Source: Archangium sp. (GTDB taxonomy: Bacteria; Myxococcota; Myxococcia; Myxococcales; Myxococcaceae). Taken from it: a stretch of DNA of 64,000 nt. Under the pieces are notes generated by a model. The model ran no database searches. It was not told the DNA's origin and saw nothing but the letters and a program-made list of their open reading frames with translations. A program made the position numbers and the translations under genes. The DNA lies in NCBI GenBank assembly GCA_030695565.1, contig JAUYRZ010000103.1:1-64000 (forward strand), written 5' to 3'. Shown here one piece after another: positions 1 through 9,100 of this stretch (positions are counted from its first letter, which is position 1; each line of letters opens with the position of its first letter).

Positions 1-1
1 G

Positions 2-187
2 CAGGCGAAGCTCGCCTTCGCTGACCGCGCGTACCCCGAGAACCGCGACTCCACCTCGTCGCTCAAGCTCAACGCCTCGCCCGACGGGAAGAACGGCGCC
101 CAGACCTGCAGCGCCATCCCGATGGATGCGTCGCTCGCCGCCCTCGGTCTGGGCCTGCTCGCGCTGGCCCGCCGCCGCCGCAGCTGA
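2..187 (+). CDS. 3' end of a MYXO-CTERM-type surface protein (partial)
   Basis: The frame is open from the window edge to a TGA at 185-187 and gives about 61 residues. The end has the three-part MYXO-CTERM layout: a Cys (context QTCSAIP), a short hydrophobic stretch (ALGLGLLALA) and a terminal Arg cluster (RRRRS). Such tails are known in Myxococcota as signals for cleavage and anchoring by a myxosortase, with the Cys probably lipidated. The body of the protein lies outside the window, so its function cannot be read. A strong terminator follows directly, which supports this as the true gene end. Confidence 0.75.
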   Translation, partial: QAKLAFADRAYPENRDSTSSLKLNASPDGKNGAQTCSAIPMDASLAALGLGLLALARRRRS

Positions 188-209
188 GCGGTGACGCTCT
201 GACTTCAAG

Positions 210-244
210 CCCGCCGGTTCCTTCGGGAGCCGGCGGGTTTTTTT
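210..244 (+). terminator. Rho-independent terminator
   Basis: A GC-rich hairpin (CCCGCCGG arm, TTCG tetraloop core, CCGGCGGG arm) is followed by seven T residues. It starts 23 bases after the stop of the MYXO-CTERM gene. The T run reaches the last two bases of the convergent amidohydrolase gene, so it may also shield that gene from read-through. Confidence 0.9.
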
Positions 245-1478
245 ATGGCGCGATGCGCGGGAACAGCTGGGGGCGGATCATGAAGACGTCGTCGCTCAGC
301 CGCTTGCCGCCGAGGTTCACGGTGCGCTTGATGGCGAAGTCGAAGAGCAGCGGGTTGTGTTGGTCGATCTCGTTGAGCAGGCGCCGCTCGTCTTCGTTCA
401 GAAAACCCGCCTGCACGATGGCGCCGGTCTGCATCAACGCGTTGATCGCGGGCAGCGGGTAATCACTGCCGTTGATCAACCGGCGGTGCAGCTCAGGGTG
501 CTCGAGCAGGTAGCGCAGCGGCTTGCCGACGCGGTTGACCAGGGTGATGGCGGAGAGCTCTCCGAACAACAGGCCATCCCATTGCGCCTCGTTCATGAGC
601 CGAACGAAGAGCTCGAAGTTGTCGACCCACGGCGCACCGGCCTGGGCATCGAGATCGGGGTTCATGCCCAGTGACGCGCAGTGCGCCACGATCACCTTGA
701 GCCCCCGCTCGAGCGGCCGTCGCAGGTGGAGCGGATTTCCCAACCGCTGTGCGTCTTCCGCGTGCACCGCCTTCTCTTCGCCCGCGTGGGTGATCAACGG
801 CACCTGCAGGCGCACCATCGCGTCGTAGAACGCGTCGCACATCGCGCTCGAGGGGTCGATGTTCATCGCGTTGGGCAACCACTTCACCGCGACCGCGCCG
901 CCCGCGACTGCCTTCTCCAACACGGCCAGCGCGTCGGGCCGGTACGGGTGCACCGATGCACACGGCACGAACAGGTCGGGAGCCGCCCTGGCCAGCGAGA
1001 GCACGTAGTCGTTGGGCGTGTAGAACTCGGAGGCCTCGAGCTGGAGCTTCCCGTCATCGCCGTAGACGTGATCGAACGCGAAGAGCAGCGCGCGGCCATG
1101 CGGCGTCTGCGTCTCGATCAGGGATGACAGCCGCTCGATGTACTGCTGATCCGCCCGGCTCAGATCCGTCACGCCCGAGGCCTGGAGATAGATGCTGAAC
1201 TTCATCGCCTCCACCGGGTTGAAGGCCGACTGCAGGCGTTCGCCGACCTCACACCCGGTGCCGCCGCAGCCATTGCCCACCACGTGCACATGCGTGTCGA
1301 GCACCCGTTTCGGATCGAGCCCGGCCCACGCGCGGGCAATCAAATCGAGCGCGTCTTGGGAGAGCGGTCCACTCGGCGCGGCCGGCCGGGCTGCGCGGGT
1401 GTGGCCGAAGCGGAAGCCTCCGTAGAGCGCGCCTGCCGTGGCGAGGGCGATGAGCTGTCGTCGGGTGACGCGGGCCAT
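243..1478 (-). CDS. Amidohydrolase-family protein, probable Tat-exported
   Basis: This 411-residue protein has the pattern of a metal-dependent TIM-barrel hydrolase (amidohydrolase 2 type). Visible motifs are DTHVHVVGNG near residue 60 (metal-binding HxH), a Lys in VKWLPNAMNIDP, a His in ITHAGEE, a His in VIVAHCAS and an Asp in INGSDYP. The N-terminus TRRQLIALATAGALYGG has a twin-arginine followed by a hydrophobic segment, suggesting Tat export and periplasmic action. The substrate cannot be deduced. It is divergent from the PHP-type lipoprotein gene, with 33 bases between the start codons, so the two may share a control region. Confidence 0.8.
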   Translation of the reverse strand: MARVTRRQLIALATAGALYGGFRFGHTRAARPAAPSGPLSQDALDLIARAWAGLDPKRVLDTHVHVVGNGCGGTGCEVGERLQSAFNPVEAMKFSIYLQASGVTDLSRADQQYIERLSSLIETQTPHGRALLFAFDHVYGDDGKLQLEASEFYTPNDYVLSLARAAPDLFVPCASVHPYRPDALAVLEKAVAGGAVAVKWLPNAMNIDPSSAMCDAFYDAMVRLQVPLITHAGEEKAVHAEDAQRLGNPLHLRRPLERGLKVIVAHCASLGMNPDLDAQAGAPWVDNFELFVRLMNEAQWDGLLFGELSAITLVNRVGKPLRYLLEHPELHRRLINGSDYPLPAINALMQTGAIVQAGFLNEDERRLLNEIDQHNPLLFDFAIKRTVNLGGKRLSDDVFMIRPQLFPRIAP

Positions 1479-1511
1479 GGTGTGGAGCTGATTGTGTGCT
1501 CAGAAGGGCTC

Positions 1512-2882
1512 ATGCGACACGCTCTCTTTCTGGCGTTGGCTCTGATGGGCTGTCCCAAACCGGTCGATCCGCCGTTGCCTGCCGCAGTGTGGCAGCCGGG
1601 CATGGCTCTTCGACTCGATCGCGCTCCCAACGCGCGCGGCTACGTGGAGCTGCGCGGCCTGGTGCACGTGCACTCGGTCTATTCGCACGACGCCTGCGAC
1701 GGTCAGCCGCACGATGACGCCGGCGTGCGAAACCAGACCTGCCTCGAAGATTTCCGCCGCGGCGTCTGCCAGACGCAAGATGACTTCTTCTTCCTCACCG
1801 ATCACGGCGACAGCTTCGCGGACAACGAGTTTCCCGAGGTCCTGCTCTTCGATGCCTCGCGCGGCGACGTGCTGGTGCAGCGTCCGAGTGGCCCCAGCGC
1901 GAACTGGCTCGCCTGCCCCGGTGCCAACCCCGCGTTGATCATGGCCGGCACCGAGACGGGCACCATGCCGGTCGGCCTCGAAGGTCACGCCGCGCAACGC
2001 AGTCTGTACGGCGACGTCGACAACACCGCGCTCGACACCTTTCACTCGATGGGCGGCATCACCCTGGTACCGCACGTCGAAGACTGGACGGTGGATCAGC
2101 TCAGCGAGCTGCACCTCGACGGCTTCGAGATGTTCAACCTGCACCGCAACGCGCTCAAGAATGCGGGCGTCGCGGCCGACCTGCTCCTCAACTACGTCGA
2201 CAAGGGGTTGCTCGACGGCTTGATGCACCCCGACCTCTTCTTCGCGGCCTTCAACCTCGACGACGAGCTGTACATGAATCGCTGGGGCACGGTGCTCGCG
2301 CGCGGCCACCACCGCGTCACCACCATGGGCACCGACTGTCATCGCAATACCTTCCCCCAGCTGCTGCAAGACGGAGAACGCATCGACAGCTACCGCCGCA
2401 TGATGAGCGCCTTCTCGAATCACCTGCTGATCAAACCGAAGAGCGACGGCACGTGGGACGACGTGGAGCTCAAAGAAGCGCTCAAGGCCGGCCGCAACTT
2501 CGGCGTCTTCGAGTTCCTCGGCTATGCCGAGGGCTTCGACTTCGTGGCGATGGAAGGGCAGACGCCGCGTGAGCTGGGTCAGACCGCGCTGCTGGCCAAC
2601 GGCGTGACGCTCGAGGCGGTGATGCCCAAAGTCAAAGGCCTCGACCCAACGGTCGAGGCCCCGGCGCTGAAGCTTCAACTTCTCAAAGCGCGCGACGGCG
2701 GGTGGGACGAGGTGGCCTCCGTCACGGAGGGCACTCTCGAGTTTCCCGTCACCCAGCGCGGCGCCTACCGGGTCGAGGTGCGCATGGTGCCGCGCCACCT
2801 CAAGAACTTCGCCGGTACGCGCCGCGCCTTCTTCACCGCCGAACGCCCCTGGGTGATGAGCAGCGCCCTCTACGTGGAGTGA
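1512..2882 (+). CDS. PHP-type metallohydrolase lipoprotein (CehA/McbA-like)
   Basis: The start at 1512 gives MRHALFLALALMGCPK, a lipoprotein signal with lipobox LMGC; longer in-frame starts lack a signal. The 456-residue protein carries PHP-domain features: HVHSVYSHD near residue 50, FFLTDHGD near 97, GTETG, TLVPHVEDW and a later GTDCHR motif, which supply His and Asp metal ligands. PHP proteins of this subgroup are presumed phosphoesterases or carbamate-type hydrolases; the substrate here is unknown. It is probably anchored at the envelope. It ends one base before the convergent giant lipoprotein gene. Confidence 0.8.
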   Translation: MRHALFLALALMGCPKPVDPPLPAAVWQPGMALRLDRAPNARGYVELRGLVHVHSVYSHDACDGQPHDDAGVRNQTCLEDFRRGVCQTQDDFFFLTDHGDSFADNEFPEVLLFDASRGDVLVQRPSGPSANWLACPGANPALIMAGTETGTMPVGLEGHAAQRSLYGDVDNTALDTFHSMGGITLVPHVEDWTVDQLSELHLDGFEMFNLHRNALKNAGVAADLLLNYVDKGLLDGLMHPDLFFAAFNLDDELYMNRWGTVLARGHHRVTTMGTDCHRNTFPQLLQDGERIDSYRRMMSAFSNHLLIKPKSDGTWDDVELKEALKAGRNFGVFEFLGYAEGFDFVAMEGQTPRELGQTALLANGVTLEAVMPKVKGLDPTVEAPALKLQLLKARDGGWDEVASVTEGTLEFPVTQRGAYRVEVRMVPRHLKNFAGTRRAFFTAERPWVMSSALYVE

Positions 2883-2883
2883 A

Positions 2884-5800
2884 TCACGGCGAGTAGACCT
2901 TGGTGTGCGCGTTGCCCGAAGTGCTGCCCGGGTCTGACGACTGCGCGTGGATCACCGCCGATGACGAGCCGTTGTACATCGTGACCATGCCGCGGCTGCC
3001 GTCGGTGTTCGACACGGTGCCGTTCTTCTTGGGCGAGACCTTCCAGCCGACCTGCAGCGTGATGTCGAGCTCGATGGTGGTGGTGCCATCGGTGAAGGTG
3101 CCCGTGGCGGTGAGCTGAATGGGCACGCCGACCGCGCTGCTCTGATTCTCCGGCGTGACCGCGATGTTCACCAGTCGCAGGTTCATCACCGTCGCCGTGG
3201 CCGAGCCGCCCTGGCCACCGAACCGCGCCAACACGGTGGTGGTGCCGGCGCTCAGCCCCGTCACCCGGCCTCCGTAGAGCGCGCCATTACCCACGTTGGC
3301 GACGGCCGGGCTGCCGGTGGTCCAGGTGGCCTGGCGGGTGATGTCGATGGTGAGGCCGTCATCGAACAGCGCGCGCACGGTGTACGGGCGGAAGTACCCG
3401 AGCGGCACGATGCCGCTTGCGGGCAACACGGTCAGCCCCGTCAGCAACGCGCTGCTCACCGTCAGGGAGGCCGTGCCGCTCACCGTGCCGAACCGCGCGG
3501 TCAGGGTGGTGGCGCCCCCGCTGAGCGCGGTGACCAGGCCCACGCTGCCTGCCGCGCCGCTGACCGACGCGACGGCGGGAGAAGACGACGACCAGGCTGC
3601 GACGGTGGTGATGTCGAAGGTGGTGCCGTCGCTGAACGTGGCCAGCGCGCGGTACTGCACTTCGATGCCGATGGCCGTCAGGTGCACCGCAGGCGTCACG
3701 GTGATCGAACTCATCGCAGCGTTGGTGACGGTCAAGGTGGTGTCGTCATCCTGCCCGGCCCAGGCCACGTGGATGGTGGTGACGCCCTGGCCCCGCGTGG
3801 TGGCCAGGCCCTCGCTGCCCACCACGTTGCTGATCACCGCCACCGAGTTGAGTGACGAGGTCCACGTCGCGACGCGCGTCACGTCGGCCGTGGTGCCGTC
3901 TGACCAGAAGCCCGAGGCGTTGAACTGCACGTCGATGCCGATGCCGGTCCGCACCACCGCTGGAGAGATGTAGAGCGTGTTGAGCACCGCGTTGGTCACC
4001 GTCAACACCGCGCTCGCGCTCGTGCTGCCGAACGAAGCGGTGATGGTCGAGGTGCCCGCGTTCAGGCCCACCGTCACGCCGCGGAAGCCGGTGTCGTTGC
4101 GCACGCGCGCCACCGACGCGCTGCTCGAGGTCCACGCGGCCAGCTCGGTCACGTCGAGCGCCGTGCCATCGGTATAGATGGCCGTGGCGACCAACGACAC
4201 CACGCCCTGCAGACCGATGCGCGGTGTAGGGGGCGAGACGGAGACGCCTTCGAGCGTGGCGTTGGTGACCCGGAGCTGCGCGGTTGCGACCTCCGTTCCC
4301 AGGGCGGCGGTCACCGTGGTGTTGCCGGTGCCGAGCGAGGTGAGCAGGCCATGGCTGGTCGCCGCGTTGCTGATCGACGCCACCGCCAGGTTGCCGGTGC
4401 GCCAACGAACCAGCGCCGTCACGTCGCGTGCGGTGCCGTCATCGAACACGCCGGTGGCCCGGTACTGGCGCGGCGCGCCGATGGGCAGGGTGAGCTGCGC
4501 CGGCGTGATGGACAACGAGGTGAGCCGCGCGTTGGTCACCCTCAGCGAGGTCGCCCCGCTCCGGCCGCTGAAGGCCGCTTCGATCTGCGTGGTGCCCGCA
4601 GTGAGCGTGCTGACCACGCCCTGCTGCGGGAAGGTGTTCGAGACACGGGCCACTGAAGGCGCGGTGCTGCTCCACGCCGCGGTGAGCGTGAGGTCGTAGG
4701 CGTTGCCATCGGAGTACAGCCCGACCGCGCCGTACTGAAGCGCGAAGCCGTGAGGCACCGTCTCGTCGGCCGGGAAGACCTGGATGGTGTTGAGCGTCGC
4801 GGTGTTCACCGTGAGCGTGCCGGCGCCCATGTTGCCGGCGAGCGCAGCGGTGATTTGCGTGTTGCCTGCGCCTTCGGCCGTGACCAGGCCACGCGTGGGC
4901 GTGCTGCTGCTCACCGTGGCGACGCTGGGGGCGGTGCTCCCCCAGGCCGACTCGTTGGTGACGTCGCGCGCCGTGCCGTCAGACAACATCGCCGTGGCCG
5001 TGAAGGCCGCGCGCACCCCACGAGGCAGGGTCGAGCTGGCGGGGCTCACGCTGATGGAGGTGACGTACACGCTGGTGACGATCAACGGCGTCGAGCCGGT
5101 GACGCCCGAGAGCGTGGCAGTGACCTGGGTGGTGCCCGCGGCGAGGCCGGTGGCGAGCCCCGTGCTGGAGACGCTGGCCACGGCAGGCGCCGAGCTCGAC
5201 CAGGTGACGCTCGAGGTCAGATCTGCCAACGAGCCGTCACTGAAGGTGCCCGTCGCTTCGTACGCCTGCACCAGCCCCGTCGGCAGCTGCACGCCCAGCG
5301 GGGTGAGCTCGAGCCGGTCGAGTGCAGGCTCGGTGATGGTGACCTGCGCGCCGGTGGAGCTGAAGCCCGAGTAGAGGGCCTGCACGGTGGTGGTGCCCAC
5401 CGCGAGCGACTGCAACCGGCCTTGCGTCGAGATGGTGGCCGCCGTGGTGTCAGAGCTCGTCCACGTCGCGGTGTTCGTCACATCGACGCCGCTGCCGTCG
5501 GAGAACTGCGCGGTCGCCACGAAGGACAACCCGCGGCCCAGGGGAACCGTGCCCGAGCCGGGCATCACGGAGACCCCGGTGAGAATCGCGGGGCCGCAGC
5601 TGCCGTTGGCGCAGTTGCCCGACGCGCAGTCGGTGTTGCGCTCGCAGAACAGACCCGAGCCGCAGCCGGGGCAGACGCCGCCACCGCAGTCGGTCGCGGT
5701 CTCCAGCCCGTTCCGCACCCTATCGGAGCAGCTCGCCGCCTGGCAGACGTTGCTTGTGCACACGCCCGAGCTGCAGTCGCTGTTGCCCGTGCACCCCTGG

Positions 5801-7395
5801 CCAGTGCTGCAGGGCGCGCAATCGGGCCCGCCGCAGTCGAGGCCGGTCTCTGCTCCGTTTCTCACGCCGTCGGTGCAGGCCGCGATGACGCAGACGCCGG
5901 CGCCGCACACCCCCGAGACGCAGTCAGCGCCCGTGGTGCACCCGCCGCCGTTGCCGCACACCGGGCAGGTGCCGCCGCCGCAGTCGACGTCGGTCTCCGC
6001 GCCGTTCGCGACGCCGTCGCTGCAGGTGGCGGTCTGGCAGACGCCCGCGGTGCACACGCCCGTCACGCAGTCACCGGGGATGACGCAGGTCTGCCCCGCG
6101 CCGCAGTTGCCGCAGACCGGACCACCGCAGTCGACGCCCGTCTCCATTCCGTTTCTCACCGCGTCGGTACAGGTGGCGGATTGGCAGACCCCGCCGGTGC
6201 AGACCTGGGAGAGGCAGTCCGTACCGCTGCCGCAGCCCTGGCCGGTGGTGCATTGCGCGCAGGTGGGCCCGCCGCAATCGAGGCCCGTCTCCTGGCCGTT
6301 GCGACGGCCATCGGAGCAGGTCGGCGCGAGGCAGACGTTCGCGCTGCACACGCCCGAAGCGCAGTCGGCGCCCGTGGTGCAACCGCCGCCCGTGGCGCAG
6401 CCCGCGCAAGTCAGGCCGCCGCAGTCGAGGTCGGTCTCGTCACCGTTGAGCACGCCGTCGGTGCAGCTCGAGGCCTGGCACACGCCGTTGATGCACACGC
6501 CTTGCGCGCAGTCGGCGGGGCTCGAGCAGCCTCCGCCCGTGCCGCAGGCGACGCAGGTGGGGCCACCGCAGTCGGTGCCGGTCTCCTGCCCGTTGCGAAC
6601 GGCGTCGAAGCAGGTGGCGGCCTGGCACACGCCGTTGGTGCACACGTTCGAGGCGCAGTCGGGGTTCATGCTGCACTGGGCTCCCGGCCCGCAGCCCGCG
6701 CAGTCAGGCCCGCCGCAGTCGAGCGCGGTCTCGCGCCCGTTGCGGATGCCGTCGGTGCAGGTGGCCGCGCTGCACACGCCGTTCACGCACAGCTGCGAGG
6801 TGCAGTCCTGGTGGCCGCTGCAGGTTTGACCCGGCCCACACGCGGGGCAGAGGTGGCCGCCGCAGTCGATGCCCGACTCGGTGCCGTTCTTCTCGCCGTC
6901 ATCGCAGGCCGCGGGCCGGGTGCAGAAGCCGCCCACACATCGGCCCGAGGTGCAGTCAGCGGCGGCGATACACGCCAGCCCTGCGCCACAACCGCCGCAG
7001 GTGGGCCCGCCACAATCCACGTCGCTCTCTTCTCCATTCCTCTGTCCATCCGTGCAGCTGGCGCCGCGTTCATTCACGGCGACGTCTGCGCCCGCATTGA
7101 AGGCGTCGAGTGACGCGGTGATCACCAGCGTGCCGGCGGCGAGGCCTTGCACCCGACCGCCCTCCACGCGCGCGAGGCTTTCATCGCCGCTCAGCCAGGT
7201 CACCTGCGTGGTGACGTCTTCGCCGTTGACCCGATGCACCGTCAGCGCGCCTGGATCTCCACCCGCCATCAGGGTGAGCACCGTGGGCTCGATGACCAGC
7301 GAGAGTGGATCGACGCTCGGGTTCACGCCGCACTGGCAGGCGGAGACCAGGGCCAACACTGCACACAACGGGAGGATGCGCTGAGAGCTATTCAA
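2884..7395 (-). CDS. Giant lipoprotein with Ig-like (Big_2) domains and ten Cys-rich repeats
   Basis: A TTG start with a G-rich stretch upstream opens a 1503-residue protein. Its signal ends in lipobox LVSAC (Cys20), so it should be outer-membrane or surface anchored. The order is: one Ig-like bacterial domain (about residues 28-108), ten Cys-rich repeats of about 48 residues (114-598), then ten Big_2-like domains of about 90 residues to the C-terminus. Each Ig-like unit repeats a pattern like FSDGT..DVT..A.W.SS.P.VA.VS followed by GTT.. and a closing strand. Each Cys-rich unit has eight Cys and the core NG.E...DCGG. Such architectures are typical of myxobacterial surface proteins; adhesion or surface coat is an inference. 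Confidence 0.85.
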   Translation of the reverse strand: MNSSQRILPLCAVLALVSACQCGVNPSVDPLSLVIEPTVLTLMAGGDPGALTVHRVNGEDVTTQVTWLSGDESLARVEGGRVQGLAAGTLVITASLDAFNAGADVAVNERGASCTDGQRNGEESDVDCGGPTCGGCGAGLACIAAADCTSGRCVGGFCTRPAACDDGEKNGTESGIDCGGHLCPACGPGQTCSGHQDCTSQLCVNGVCSAATCTDGIRNGRETALDCGGPDCAGCGPGAQCSMNPDCASNVCTNGVCQAATCFDAVRNGQETGTDCGGPTCVACGTGGGCSSPADCAQGVCINGVCQASSCTDGVLNGDETDLDCGGLTCAGCATGGGCTTGADCASGVCSANVCLAPTCSDGRRNGQETGLDCGGPTCAQCTTGQGCGSGTDCLSQVCTGGVCQSATCTDAVRNGMETGVDCGGPVCGNCGAGQTCVIPGDCVTGVCTAGVCQTATCSDGVANGAETDVDCGGGTCPVCGNGGGCTTGADCVSGVCGAGVCVIAACTDGVRNGAETGLDCGGPDCAPCSTGQGCTGNSDCSSGVCTSNVCQAASCSDRVRNGLETATDCGGGVCPGCGSGLFCERNTDCASGNCANGSCGPAILTGVSVMPGSGTVPLGRGLSFVATAQFSDGSGVDVTNTATWTSSDTTAATISTQGRLQSLAVGTTTVQALYSGFSSTGAQVTITEPALDRLELTPLGVQLPTGLVQAYEATGTFSDGSLADLTSSVTWSSSAPAVASVSSTGLATGLAAGTTQVTATLSGVTGSTPLIVTSVYVTSISVSPASSTLPRGVRAAFTATAMLSDGTARDVTNESAWGSTAPSVATVSSSTPTRGLVTAEGAGNTQITAALAGNMGAGTLTVNTATLNTIQVFPADETVPHGFALQYGAVGLYSDGNAYDLTLTAAWSSTAPSVARVSNTFPQQGVVSTLTAGTTQIEAAFSGRSGATSLRVTNARLTSLSITPAQLTLPIGAPRQYRATGVFDDGTARDVTALVRWRTGNLAVASISNAATSHGLLTSLGTGNTTVTAALGTEVATAQLRVTNATLEGVSVSPPTPRIGLQGVVSLVATAIYTDGTALDVTELAAWTSSSASVARVRNDTGFRGVTVGLNAGTSTITASFGSTSASAVLTVTNAVLNTLYISPAVVRTGIGIDVQFNASGFWSDGTTADVTRVATWTSSLNSVAVISNVVGSEGLATTRGQGVTTIHVAWAGQDDDTTLTVTNAAMSSITVTPAVHLTAIGIEVQYRALATFSDGTTFDITTVAAWSSSSPAVASVSGAAGSVGLVTALSGGATTLTARFGTVSGTASLTVSSALLTGLTVLPASGIVPLGYFRPYTVRALFDDGLTIDITRQATWTTGSPAVANVGNGALYGGRVTGLSAGTTTVLARFGGQGGSATATVMNLRLVNIAVTPENQSSAVGVPIQLTATGTFTDGTTTIELDITLQVGWKVSPKKNGTVSNTDGSRGMVTMYNGSSSAVIHAQSSDPGSTSGNAHTKVYSP
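5598..7056 (-). repeat. Ten tandem Cys-rich repeats inside the giant lipoprotein gene
   Basis: Ten consecutive units of about 145 bases encode the eight-Cys module C(T/S)DG.RNG.ET..DCGGP.C..C...G..C.....DC.SGVC...VC. The conserved spacing suggests four disulfides per unit, fitting an extracellular location. The DNA copies are diverged enough that they are unlikely to be a recent expansion, though homologous slippage would change copy number in frame. Confidence 0.85.
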
Positions 7396-7533
7396 GGGAA
7401 GCCCCTTCGGAATCAGTGGAGTGAGGTGTGGGTGGCCCTGCGGGGGAACGGGCCAGGAAGTTCGCTGCTGACGGCGGGCGTCAGGTCAGCCGTGCTGTGC
7501 ATCGGATACGCCACGAATTCTTCCGAGCAGGAA

Positions 7534-7549
7534 CGCGTTCGCGAACGCG
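7534..7549. promoter_or_regulatory. 16-base perfect palindrome in a 373-base gene-free stretch
   Basis: CGCGTTCGCGAACGCG is a perfect palindrome about 140 bases upstream of the TTG start of the giant lipoprotein gene. It lies in the stretch 7396-7768, which holds no gene I can support. It could be an operator, but short GC-rich palindromes also arise by chance in DNA of this composition. No promoter hexamers were identified. Confidence 0.3.
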
Positions 7550-7768
7550 AGAAAGCTGCGTTGTCGTGCAGCGGGTCGTGCGCGTCAGCGGCGGAGGGCG
7601 AGTCTGGTGAGCAGCGCTGCGAAAGGCAGTGCTCGGCCCGTTCCTCGCTTCGGTACGACGGCTCCCACAAGTCGTGCTCCGGGCTCGGGCGCACACCTGC
7701 AAGCGGTCGCTGCCGCTCGGAGAACAGGCCTCCGAGGCGAGAGGGCAGGTGGCCCTTCTTCAGCGCGC

Positions 7769-7802
7769 AAAAAAGCCCGCCGGACCTTTCGGTGCGGCGG
7801 GC
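7769..7802 (-). terminator. Rho-independent terminator of the RND efflux operon
   Basis: Read on the reverse strand, a GCCCGCCG/CGGCGGGC-type hairpin with a GAAA-containing loop is followed by six T residues. It begins about 40 bases after the stop codon of the TolC-like gene, the last gene of the efflux operon. Confidence 0.88.
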
Positions 7803-7843
7803 GAGAAGTTCTGGATGGTCAGATGTGCGCGGTGGCGCGACCT

Positions 7844-9100
7844 TCACTCCAACGGGAGCGCCGCGCTGATGCGCAAAGACGCGCGCGCGGTGGCCAGCTC
7901 GGTGCGAGCCTGAATCTGGCTCACCTCAGCGCCGAACACGTCGCGCTCGGCCTGAATCACGTCGACCTGGGTGGCCGCTCCGGCGGCGTAGCGATCTCTC
8001 GCCACCTGGGTCGCGCGGCGGGCTGCTTCGACTTGCGCGGTGGCCGCTTCGATCTTGATCAACGCCGCCTGCAAGCGCTGCCAGTCGGAGTTGATCTGAT
8101 CTCTCGCCTGCAGCCGGGTGCGATCGCCCTGGAGCAGCGCTGCCTGCTCATTGGCCGACTGCGCCTGCATGCCCATGAACGTGGGCACATCGAGGCGCCA
8201 GGTCAGGTTGACGCCCGCGTTGTAGGTGCCTGCCTGGCCCTGGAACCCGGTGGCGTTGGTCAAACGCTGGGTGAACTGGGCCGACACCGAAGGCACCAGC
8301 GCGAGCTTCGAGGCGGTGGCGATGGTGCCCGCAGCCTGCGCGTCTTTGTCCGCGGCCTTCACGGCAGGCAGCTCTTCGATGCGCGCTTCCATCTCGGCCA
8401 ACGAAGCAGACGGCGTGACGTCATCGACCGGAAGGGGGAGCGACTCGGGTGGCTCGAGACCGGTGAGGGTGCGCACGGTGCGGCGTGAGGTGGCCACCAG
8501 CGCCACCGTGTCGGCCACCACTTGTTTGGTGCGCGCGACCTCGGCGCGGGCGCGCAGCAGGTCGAGCTCGGTGACCGTGCCTACGCTGGCGCGGATCTCC
8601 GTCAGCTTGAGCTGCTCCGAGGCGACGGCAGACGACTTCTTCGCCGACTCCATCACCGCGAGCGACGCTGCGTAGCCATAGAACGAGCCCACCACCTGGC
8701 GGCGCACCGCGTCTCGGGTGACCAGCTCACGCAGCTCAGCCGAAGCCTCCGCCGCACCCGAGACCGACATGCGGAACCAGCGCTGCACGTCGATGAGGGG
8801 CAGGTCGAACCGGAAGGCCGCCTCGAACTGATTCTTGGGAATGATCACCACCTCGGCGCCCGTGGCCGGGTTTCCGAAGATCGCGGGGTACTGGTTGTGT
8901 GTCCACCCTGCGGAGGCGGAGATCGACGGAAACAACGACGTCCACGCCTGGCGGTACTCGGCGGCAGCCCGGTTGCGCTGCTCGATGGAGATGCGGCGGT
9001 CGACGTTGCCCTGCTCCGCTGCGTCGAGGAACGTCTTCACGTTCTCCGCCGACGCGCTCATCGACACGACGACCAGGCTCAAAACGAGACGACGGCTCAC
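7844..9100 (-). CDS. TolC-like outer-membrane efflux channel
   Basis: This 418-residue protein starts with a GTG and a Sec signal peptide (MSRRLVLSLVVVSMSASA). The body is made of long amphipathic Ala/Gln/Glu-rich helices in two similar halves, as in outer-membrane efflux proteins; the pattern of helical repeats (for example LKLTEIRASVGTVTELDLLRA, and later VARDRYAAGAATQVDV) is diagnostic. Its start overlaps the RND stop by four bases (GTGA), indicating translational coupling. It should complete a tripartite efflux pump with the two preceding genes, and a terminator follows. Confidence 0.88.
   Translation of the reverse strand: MSRRLVLSLVVVSMSASAENVKTFLDAAEQGNVDRRISIEQRNRAAAEYRQAWTSLFPSISASAGWTHNQYPAIFGNPATGAEVVIIPKNQFEAAFRFDLPLIDVQRWFRMSVSGAAEASAELRELVTRDAVRRQVVGSFYGYAASLAVMESAKKSSAVASEQLKLTEIRASVGTVTELDLLRARAEVARTKQVVADTVALVATSRRTVRTLTGLEPPESLPLPVDDVTPSASLAEMEARIEELPAVKAADKDAQAAGTIATASKLALVPSVSAQFTQRLTNATGFQGQAGTYNAGVNLTWRLDVPTFMGMQAQSANEQAALLQGDRTRLQARDQINSDWQRLQAALIKIEAATAQVEAARRATQVARDRYAAGAATQVDVIQAERDVFGAEVSQIQARTELATARASLRISAALPLE

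Noticed and set aside
5598-7056. CRISPR-like DNA repeat in the Cys-rich region
   Set aside because: It is a coding repeat of about 145 bases with protein-level conservation and no unique spacers.
4750-7113. Long forward open frame of about 787 codons
   Set aside because: It is antisense to the Cys-rich and Ig-like repeats of the giant lipoprotein, is very rich in Ala/Gly/Arg/Val, and has no protein-like pattern.
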